Source: Fallopia convolvulus (lineage: Eukaryota > Streptophyta > Magnoliopsida > Caryophyllales > Polygonaceae). Taken from it: a DNA stretch of 64,000 nt. The position numbers and the translations under genes were made by a program. Below are positions 56,733 through 64,000 of this stretch, in pieces. The stretch lies in assembly GCA_964016875.1 (NCBI GenBank), contig OZ024735.1, positions 1,597,469-1,661,468 on the forward strand. Direction: 5' to 3'. How positions within the stretch are numbered: position 1 is the stretch's first letter; each line of letters opens with the position of its first letter. The notes beneath the pieces were generated by a model. It was not told the DNA's origin and made no database searches. It worked only from the letters and a program-made list of their open reading frames with translations.

Positions 56733-57458
56733 ATAGCACTCCCTTAAAAAGATTTTCGTCCGCGAAACTAGATCAAGGTAAGGTACCATCCATGAAAATA
56801 TACGCCTCACGATCTATCATGCTATCCAAAGAACGATTCTCTGAATGATTATCAGGAAATAAAAACGCGGGCAGTTACAATCCTTAAAAGAAGTTCCGTC
56901 TGCGAAACTAAGTTGACGCTCATAATAGATAGGATCGTAATCACTTTTAACCTTGTGCCTAACTTTGGCCGGAAATACAACTTACAAGATTTGTTATTGC
57001 TTGGACTACCTTTTCATTGATTGCTATGGAACAAACCACCACGATCCAATTAGAAAAATTCGAGAACCAAACAAGAAATAGAGATTAATATACGCGATAT
57101 TCGAAGTATTGTGTTGTAATCAACACAAGATGGTCTACAACGAAACTGGCATGCTTTTATGAAAATCTTATGGATGTAAAAGGCATAGAGAGAAACCATA
57201 TGAGGATTTAACATTAGCTTATTATTACAATAATCGTGTTGTATTCAACGGAATATGCTCTACGAATGAAGTTGACATGCTTGCATGGACACCTATTAGA
57301 TGTGATAGGCATAGAAGGGAACTATATGCTAAATGAGAGAAACTGATGATACTAAACTATTCAACAAGAGACTCAGACTACAATGAAATGAAGGGTTTAT
57401 TCACCATTGGCATCGACGTAGTAACAACTTGAACTTTTAATAAAGGAAAAGGGAAGGT
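56733..57458 (-). mobile_element. Partial second internal region
   Basis: It matches 51311-52050 closely ('aaactagatcaaggtaagg', 'tatgctctacgaatgaagtt') and stops at 57458, where Tat reverse transcriptase sequence resumes. This is the deletion junction. Confidence 0.8.
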
Positions 57459-58063
57459 TTTTTTTAATCCGAAAGGTAACCTAGTCACAATAGGTCCCTT
57501 GATTTGTTACAAATGCAATTTTTTCTTGGTCGTCAGGATGCATCATTATATGATGGTATCCACTGAATGCATCCATGAAAGTTAAAAGCTCATGTCCCGC
57601 CGTTGCATCCACCATTGCGTCAATATGAGGCCACCAGAATAAATCTTTGGGAAATGCTTTATTTGAATCGGTAAAGTCGACGCAAACGCATCACTTCCCG
57701 TTTTTCTTTTTTATGACAACCACACTTGCTAACCAATCGGGATATTTTACTTCCCTAATTTTTCCAGACTCGAGTAGGGATTTTACCTCATCGTTTATTA
57801 TGATTTTATTCGGGTGCGAACTTACACCTTTTCTATTTAACTGGTGGAACCTTTGGATTAACGTTGAGCGCATGTGTGATCACATCGGGATCGATTCCTA
57901 CCATATCTTCTATCGTCCAGGCAAAACAATCATTGTAGGACCATAAGAGCTTAACAAATTGCTCCCATAAGGTTGGCTCCAGATCTGCCCCTATCCTGAT
58001 TTTTATGGATGGATCAAGTGGATCGATGGTTACTTCTTCGAGTTCTGGCGTCTCAGGCTTCAT
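57459..58063 (-). pseudogene. Tat reverse transcriptase N-terminal part, truncated
   Basis: 'LEEVTIDPLDPSIKIRIGAD', 'LLWSYNDCFAWTIEDMVGID', 'HALNVNPKVPPVK', 'INDEVKSLLESGKIREVKYP', 'ASVVVIKKKNGK' then a stop (expected Trp), 'VDFTDSNKAFPKD' and 'LLTFMDAFSGYHHIMMHPDD' to 'KIAFVTNQGTY', another stop. It ends before the YVDD catalytic box. Neither RT core nor RNase H is present in the window. Confidence 0.85.
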
Positions 58064-58096
58064 GTAGTAAGTTGGAGCCTTACAATCCTTTAATTG

Positions 58097-58525
58097 CTAT
58101 ACCGATGACTTCTTTTCTACTTCAATCCACTGAGTTTTTGAAGTTGTTGCCCTCATGGTTACAGAATAACACTCCCTTGCTATCTTCTGCTCTCCCTTGA
58201 TTTCTTGTATTCCCCATGGTGATGGGAACTTCACACATTGATGATATATCGAGGGAATGGACTTCATTTCGTGGATCCAGGGCCTGCCTAAGATAACATT
58301 AAAAGGTGATGGACAATCAAGTACTTGAAATTTCACCTGATAGTTTACCCCACACGCGATGGTGGGTAATGAGATTTCCCCCAATGTGTTACGTGATTCA
58401 CCACTGAAGCCCACCAAAGTTGTAGACTTCTTGACGATGTCGTCCAAACCCAGACCTAAGTTGTACAAGACATCCAACATAAGTAAATTAATAGAACTTC
58501 CATTATCAATCAAAACTCGTAACAA
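58097..58525 (-). pseudogene. Tat aspartic protease
   Basis: A 142-aa frame with 'VLIDNGSSINLLMLDVL' (D-N-G-S in place of D-T/S-G-S/A), 'TLVGFSGESRNTLGEISLP' and 'FNVILGRPWIHEMKSIPS'. It processes the polyprotein in intact elements. It is separated from gag by a frame change at about 58525 and from RT by about 30 bp and another change. Confidence 0.8.
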
Positions 58526-60275
58526 GAAAGTTTGCTATTGTTAATGAAATGATTAAGCAATCATGATGGACTTCTTTTTCCTTGATTTCGTTGAAGGTAA
58601 TGTGCATCACGTCATGAACCTTCCCAACAGAAATTTTAGGCTGCTCTCTTACGACACTCCTTGCAATCCTCTTAGTTGCAGAATAAGTAACACCACAAAC
58701 CTCGGATCCCCCAGTGATGACATTGATCACTCCCGTGTGCTTGGGAGGTGGTAGTGGAATGGTCTTTCCCTTGTTGCGCTCTAGTTGCTCCCTTGTTGTT
58801 TCTGATATCAGGTCCTTGAGGTACCCCCTGCATAACAACTCGCTTACCTCTTTCCTTAGTGCGATACATTTCTCCGTCCTATGGCCATGATCGAAGTGGA
58901 AATCACACCATCTGGATTTATCTTTTTGGTGTGAAGGTGTGTTGCTCTTTCTCGGGCACTTGACAGTATCCCCTATGTCATTAAGAGTTCGTACAATCTC
59001 CATCGCGTCTACCCTAAAGTTGTAGTGAGATAACTTTGAGGGCACCTTGGGTCTTCATATCGCTCGTTCGACCTAGCAAACATCGTGTTTACTGTTGGCT
59101 TGGCAAGAGATGGACTAGGGTATGGAGCATATCTGGTTTCCCGTCACCCTTGCCGGTGTTCTGTTCGGTGAGGGATAGGGGTTTTGATGGCAAAGAGGTC
59201 ATCTTCTTCAAATCGCACGTGCGCCAACGCCTTTACTTGTATCTCATCAAAATTCGAGAAAGGATATTTAGTTAACTCACGATAAAGATCAGGGTTACCA
59301 GTCGAAATGCCTCTTCAAAATGCTTCCACGGCTGTAGCCGCGTCACATCCTTCTATGGTGACCAACTCCTCATTGTACCTGTTTAGGAAAGCTTTCAAGG
59401 ATTCGCTGGTCTTTTGGACCATGCGATATAAGTCGTTGGAGCACTTGTTAGTGTGTCGACTTATCCTAAATTTGTAAACTAACTCAACAAAAGATGAAAT
59501 ACTCCCAAGGGGTAAATGATAATGCCGATTAAGAGCGGGCCCTAATAACGTGTTACCGAACCAACGACACATGACAATTTCCTTCATGTCGAAGGCAATT
59601 GTACTGATATTCATAACTTGTTTAAACGCGGTTATGTGTTGGTCCGGATCCGTAACCCCTTCGTACTTGGGTACATCGGGGATGTGATATTTCCGAGAGA
59701 TTTCTATCCTTGCGATAGCGGGTACGAAGGGAGAATTAGTATATCCATCCCATCTTTCCACCGCTATCGGTTGTGGGACCCCTAGGACTTGTGTAATTCG
59801 GTCCTCCAGGGTTTTGAGGTGTTCCCATAATTGGGTAACCTCAACATCTTCTCTAACGCCCCTTAGAGAATTACCATTTACTTGATAACCAATTACTAGT
59901 CTGACGTCAGCTGGGGTTACAAGATTGGGATCGTCCAACTAGCCGTCGAGCAATGCCATCCATTGCTCCGTTAACACGTTGCCGATTTGTCGATGATTGA
60001 ACCTGAGATTGAAGTAGATTACGTTCATTAGTTAAAGTTTCTATTTGTTTCTCGTATACCTCAGTGAATTTAGCATGAGCGTTCTTCTGATTCTCCAAAT
60101 CATTTTGAAGGGTAAGCATTGATGCATAGAGTTCTGTGATAATATCGGATTCGACTGTTGCTCCTTGTTCTGCTGTTGTGGAAGTGGTAGTATTTCCATT
60201 TCCATCCCCAGAATTGTGCTCATCCATGTTTTCAGCGTCATCGACTTGGCGGTAAGTAGCATGAATGCCTTCCAT
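58506..60275 (-). pseudogene. Tat gag, frame-broken
   Basis: It starts at 60275 ('MEGIHATYRQVDDAE') with a coiled-coil segment ('EVYEKQIETLTNERNLLQSQVQ'), shifts frame near 59935 ('MDDPNLVTPADVRLV'), then has the Retrotrans_gag core 'YEGVTDPDQHITAFKQVM' and 'VYKFRISRHTNKCSNDLYRMVQK' and 'LKAFLNRYNEELV'. After a decayed stretch (59045-59315) the C-terminal part has a zinc-finger-like 'WCDFHFDHGHRTEKC'. It is the nucleocapsid/capsid precursor in a functional element. Confidence 0.85.
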
Positions 60276-60324
60276 CTTGCGCTGGTAAAGCTTTCGATTT
60301 TTGACGACTTTTCTTTGGCAAAAG

Positions 60325-60343
60325 CCCCACGGCGGACGCCAAT
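60325..60343 (-). other. Tat primer-binding site
   Basis: Reading the minus strand from the LTR end: AT, then TGGCGTCCGCCGTGGGG (complement of about 60326-60342). This is close to the TGGCGCC..GTGGGG form usual in Tat elements. Confidence 0.65.
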
Positions 60344-60904
60344 TGTTTTGGGCATATTTACCACGTAAACATGTTACCTACTATAATGGGGGAAACTTAA
60401 CCAAAAAGCAATCATAACACGTTAAACCTTTTAAACAAGATGAAACTTGAGAGGAAAATTAGGAAAGATAGTGAAATTGATAACACGATCGATTGATTAT
60501 AATCGTTCTGATGCAAGCTTCTTCCAGATTACAAGAAAATCAATAGACTAGCAAACTGTATCTCTTAGTACGAAAGAGATCGATGCTTTTGAGAGATTAT
60601 GAGAGTGATAGTATGATAGCTTGTTTTCGGATGCCCCTTTCTTCCTATCTTTATGTGCTTTTATACGTCTCCCCTTCTCGTGACCGTTGCCCAATTTGCT
60701 AGGCATCCTCAGATCCCGTAGATGTCACTAAGGCCATTAATGGCATGGCCGTTACTCGGAGATCCCATTGATGCCACGATCTTCTCCATTACTTCTTCAA
60801 CGGCCTTGACCCTCGCAATTGTCCCTTTGCCCGTTAACGCCTATTGATGTGGGCCTTGCTTCCTCCGCGCAATAGATTTGGGCTTGGTTTTGAGGGGCCC
60901 AACA
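60344..60904 (-). mobile_element. Tat 5' LTR
   Basis: TGTTTTGGGC at 60344 to 'gggcccaaca' at 60904, 561 bp. It is a clear partner of 44479-45037, with scattered single-base differences. Confidence 0.9.
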
Positions 60905-61626
60905 TCTGGGTTGCCTGAATTGGAGAATTATTGTGGATTGGGTTATGGAGAAATTGTTTTTGGTTGTCGTGTTGTATGGTGTGGGAGCATTTATTGATTA
61001 ATCTAGTGCTTATGAGTTATTGTGGAAATTAGTGTTGGTGTGTAGATTGATATGCTAGTCCATATAAATATATGACGTATTATAGGTATGCATATTAATT
61101 TTGATGTATATGAATGATTGATTGTGTTATTTTGATAAGGTATGTTTTGTTCTATATGTTTGATTTTCTTATTTGGCTCATACTAGGATTTTTAGCTAAT
61201 GTGATCATGTTCCAATGTTTTTAGGTAAACATCCTAGTATATGAGATGTTACAAGAGATCATTTTTTGGATGGTGAAGCTCGTTATTGGCATAACATGTC
61301 ATAGGGGAAAGTTGTTTTGATTTAAGTTCTTTTGTTGGTAATCTAGTCTGTTTTGGCGGCAAGATATTCCAAGGCAATGTTGTATTGAAAATTGGTAGTA
61401 TAGTTGAAGTATAGTATGTGGTTTTAGTTTGTTTAAAGTTGCATGCATAATGTTTTCCTAAAACTAATTTAGTAAATATAAGTTGGATGTTTTTTCTTGG
61501 TTTTTCTTGCTGCGCCTTTGTTGCAAGGTCCAATATTCTTGAATTTTTTGTCAAGCTTGTTCTTGTGGACCCAGGTGTGCTCCACAACCAGGTAATAACC
61601 CGAATTATAAGATGGGTGTTACAAAT

Positions 61627-61638
61627 TGGTATCAGAGT
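61627..61638 (+). other. Primer-binding site of the + strand gypsy element
   Basis: TTGGTATCAGAG two bases after the LTR end (TTACA, 61624), initiator-Met tRNA type. Confidence 0.75.
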
Positions 61639-61859
61639 GAGGTTGAACAAGGGAACAAGTTCCTAACAATAGAGCACATGAGGTCCAACTTAAAGTTCCT
61701 TTAAAATAAAAACCTGTTTTTTTGGGCATTATGCATTTTGGGTAGAAACACTCGTCGAGACGTCATCACCATACAAGAAAATCTCTGTAAACATTTTGCA
61801 TGTTTAGTTAGAATAGATATTTATAGTAACTTAAGTGATTTATTATGCTTTAACGTGCT

Positions 61860-63560
61860 TCAGTTATAGTAAGAGAAAGAGGTAGAGCAAGACCTAGAGG
61901 CAAAGGAAGGGGCATTCCTACCGAGCCTCTAGTTGAAGAAACAACTAAAAGCCAAGGACTAGTTCGAGGTGCTCCATTAGGACAAAGTGATACTCGATAT
62001 ATGTTGGAAGCCTTAAATCTGTAGGTCAAGGAGTAGCAGGTCTTTAGGTAATAATGAAGCTCAAGAAAAACTTCTACTCTAGTGCCCGCTAGATTACTTG
62101 AGATACGGACCTTGGTTGATTAAAGGGTTATGTCGTTCATGCAATATCTTTTTAGGAGTGATCAAGCACTAAATTCCCCTGATATTGTTCCTCAACCATC
62201 TGGTTTAAGGGCACCAAATTCCCAAAGACCAGCTACTAGAATATCACCACTAGAGGTGTTCAACAATCGGGTCGCTCGAGACCCGCACTGACCCGACCCA
62301 CAACTTGCGGGTTGCTGGTTGACCCACGACCCATGCAAGTCGATCGTGGCTCGAATTTTTTTTATTTTGCGAGTCACGGGTCGGGTCGGTTCAAACCCGT
62401 GCGGGTCGCGGATCGACCCACGACCCGCAATATTTTTAAAAAAATATATATTTTTATAATCTTACTAATGTATAAACGGGTCGACCCGCAAACCCGATGT
62501 TTTTTTTTTAAAATACATGTTTTTAGGTTAAAATTTTTTTAGGTAAAAAATTTATTTTTGACCCGATTGACTTAATCAAACGGGTCAACTCGCGACCCGA
62601 CCTATTAGGATAAAAAGTAATTTTTTGCAGATCACGGGTCGACCCTCCACAGATAGTTAAAAAGCATCTAAAGGGTCAGTACAAGTTGAGAGGGGCCACC
62701 AAGATTTAGGACCTAACAAGTGGCTTTGTGAATTCAGCTACATGAAACTTCCCTTTTTCATGGGAGCTCGCGGAAAAGATGTGGATTTGTGGTTGAGACA
62801 AGTCACTTTTGTTGTCAACACGATTAAGGCACCTAGCGATAGAAATGTATCTCTAGCTCAATGCTTAGAGATAATGCTTTTGACTGGTGGTCTCTACAGA
62901 TTTTCAATCATGAGGTGAGTTTTGAGGAAATTTCTAAACTATTAAGAGACGAGTTTTGTCCTACTGCTGTTAGAGATGCTCGAGCTCAAGAGTTCATCGA
63001 CGCAAAACATGAAGATATCTCTATTGCAGAAGCTATTCAGAAGTTTCAAAGAGATTTGACTTACGTAGCAGATATGATGACCATTGAGAAGCAACACATT
63101 TATTCTTTCTCTAAAAGGAGGAAACTAGAGATTCAATTGTACATCGCCGGATTCTGATGTTCCACTTTGATGGAATATCAGAATGTTGCTATGGCTTATG
63201 GAATGGCAAATCTAGCTCTTTGATGTTTTGAGGACACCCAATGAAGTGGTAAGAGATAGAAGACCTCAATAGGAGGTCTAGCTTCATACCTCAGGGAGGT
63301 AATAACTTTGGTGTAATGCAAGGATCAACCATATGGACAAGGTCAAAAAAAGTCAATTGCAAAAGTGTGAGAGTTTTGGCTAGGCCAACGAAATGTTATA
63401 ATTGTGGGAATACTGGCCATTTGAAATAAACCACCATTAACTTGCTATAATTGTGGGCAGAAAGGTCATCTCAAGTCTTTTTGTCAAAACAAAGGAGTTT
63501 CTCCATCCCAAGGTTTATCACCTGCTTTTGGGTCAACTAGAAGATCTCGACCAATGCCAC
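61860..63560 (+). pseudogene. Ty3/gypsy gag with two zinc knuckles, broken and split by a hAT element
   Basis: It starts with an Arg/Gly-rich N-terminus ('VRERGRARPRGKGRG') at about 61868. After the hAT insertion (62251-62670) come 'WLCEFSYMKLPFFMGARGKD', 'DLWLRQVTFVVNTIKA', 'DNAFDWWSLQIFNHEVSFEE', 'LLRDEFCPTAVRDARAQEFI' and 'FQRDLTYVADMMTIEKQHIY' (Retrotrans_gag core), then CCHC knuckles 'CYNCGNTGHLK' (incomplete, near 63400) and 'CYNCGQKGHLKSFC' (near 63440). Several stops and shifts make it non-functional. The + strand orientation and primer type suit a chromovirus-like element. Confidence 0.8.
62251..62670. mobile_element. hAT-type element with GGGTCG repeats
   Basis: The ends are TAGAGGTGTTCA (62251) and, on the complement, TAGATGCTTTTT (to 62670). 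The interior ('gacccgcactgacccgaccca', 'cttgcgggttgc', 'gggtcgacccgcaaacccga') parallels the element at 15020. No 8-bp duplication remains visible. It splits gag. Confidence 0.65.
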
Positions 63561-63677
63561 CTCCTCAGATTTATAGTCAGTGGGACAAGGTCGAGGTAAA
63601 GGACGTGGTAATGTAGTTGGGAGTTCATGGAATAATCCACCTCATGTTTTTGAGATGAGAAAGGCTAAGAACCAAAT

Positions 63678-64000
63678 ATGTCGTCTGCTATAGGTGCGAT
63701 CTGGATCCAATCTGAGCCTATTAAGATTCTATTTGATACTAGTTCTTCACACTCTTTTATTGCTAATGCATGCGTAGATAGGTTACATTTAATTTATTCT
63801 ATTGGTATTCCTTTTGTGGTTGCTTTACCGGATGGTAGTAAAGTGAGTGGGGAGAAAGAAATCCTTCAATGTCCAATTCACATAGGGGATCGAGACTAAT
63901 TAACAAATTTTATTATAATGGCTTTGTCAAAAGATGGCGTAATCTTGGGGATGAATTGGATGAAGTAATACCAAGCAGTGTTGGATATTCATAGTGAAAC
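63678..64000 (+). pseudogene. Ty3/gypsy aspartic protease, runs off the window
   Basis: 'IKILFDTSSSHSFIANACVD' is the active-site region, with D-T-S-S where D-T/S-G-A is expected, followed by 'VVALPDGSKVSGEK', a stop at 63897, then 'ALSKDGVILGMNWMK' (stop) 'YQAVLDIHSE'. The lost glycine and the stops make it inactive. RT would lie right of the window. Confidence 0.8.

Larger units (their letters stand above)
48000..57458 (-). mobile_element. Tandem LARD-like non-autonomous LTR retrotransposon
   Basis: Minus orientation. Order on the + strand: LTR (48000-51310), internal region (51311-53406), LTR (53407-56732), and a second partial internal copy (56733-57458) that repeats 51311-52050. The repeat offset is about 5.4 kb. 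LTRs of about 3.3 kb around a 2.1-kb non-coding interior fit a LARD-type element. The int-LTR-int-LTR order points to unequal LTR recombination, or to two head-to-tail insertions followed by a deletion reaching into the Tat RT. Confidence 0.8.
44474..60909 (-). mobile_element. Tat-type Ty3/gypsy element with 5-bp target duplication
   Basis: LTRs of about 560 bp at 44479-45037 and 60344-60904, in minus orientation, flanked by a perfect TCTGG duplication (44474-44478, 60905-60909). Element order: 5' LTR, primer site, gag, protease, RT start (cut at 57458), insertion of a tandem non-autonomous retrotransposon (57458-48000), integrase tail (47999-47689), antisense ORF on the + strand (45245-47025), purine tract, 3' LTR. 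The RT finger-to-integrase-core part is missing, so a deletion accompanied or followed the insertion. Confidence 0.9.
42762..61624 (+). mobile_element. 5' LTR of a + strand Ty3/gypsy element, split by two insertions
   Basis: It starts TGTAATACCCGG at 42762 and ends GGGTGTTACA at 61624. Its own sequence occupies 42762-43266, about 44087-44478 and 60910-61624, roughly 1.6 kb. The gaps are a hAT element (43267-44077) and a Tat element (44479-60904); removing the Tat element with one TCTGG copy restores 'ggcaagtctgggttgcc'. A primer-binding site follows immediately, then gag on the same strand. Confidence 0.7.

Noticed and set aside
1..64000. CRISPR arrays, rRNA genes, riboswitches, replication origins
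   Set aside because: None seen. The closely spaced palindrome pairs are not CRISPR-like, as there are no regular unique spacers of constant length between many identical repeats.

Overview
The window is plant nuclear DNA, most likely from a eudicot angiosperm. It is AT-rich, contains one intact-looking plant gene of secondary or cuticle metabolism, and otherwise consists almost entirely of LTR retrotransposons nested in one another, plus MITEs, hAT-type non-autonomous elements, SINE-like pieces and a poly(A) retroposon. No bacterial operons, CRISPR arrays or rRNA genes are visible.

Layout. 1-6000: 3' half of an Athila-type Ty3/gypsy element on the + strand (integrase tail, spacer, env-like ORF, long 3' UTR, 3' LTR). 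6030-8850: unclassified repeat-like sequence with a 106-bp tandem duplication, GGCGCGCC motifs, a dense AGCTC array and a possible promoter and short exon. 8851-9528: poly(A) retroposon with a 14-bp target-site duplication. 9848-11400: SINE-like sequences. 12299-13675 (-): the only convincing host gene, an intronless BAHD acyltransferase. 14054-15508: Stowaway MITEs and a hAT-type element. 16714-22120: a decayed Copia element with a solo gypsy LTR inserted in its reverse transcriptase. 23080-23646: a TRIM-like element. 24625-24940: a 123-bp tandem repeat. 25400-28218: a second, internally deleted Athila. 28219-40784 (-): a tandem cluster of SIRE-like Copia elements with four LTR copies and further insertions. 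40785-42240: a Tat-type antisense-ORF fragment and LTR debris. 42762 to the end: a + strand Ty3/gypsy element whose 5' LTR is split by a hAT element and by a Tat element (44479-60904, -, perfect 5-bp duplication TCTGG). The Tat element is itself split by a non-autonomous retrotransposon with LTRs of about 3.3 kb in a tandem, shared-LTR arrangement (48000-57458).

The most unusual signal is not a gene. Several different LTR families in the window carry short family-specific near-palindromes (about 12-14 bp) in pairs at a nearly fixed start-to-start distance: 20-21 bp in both Athila elements and in two other LTRs, 18 bp in the SIRE-like Copia family. The palindrome sequence differs between families while the geometry is kept. 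In Athila 1 and the SIRE-like Copia the same motif also runs through an ORF as heptapeptide or hexapeptide repeats with codon-phased 21- or 18-nt spacing. In both Athila copies one pair sits just upstream of a TATAAAAA box ahead of the env-like ORF. All of this comes from reading by eye; no alignment or database search was run.
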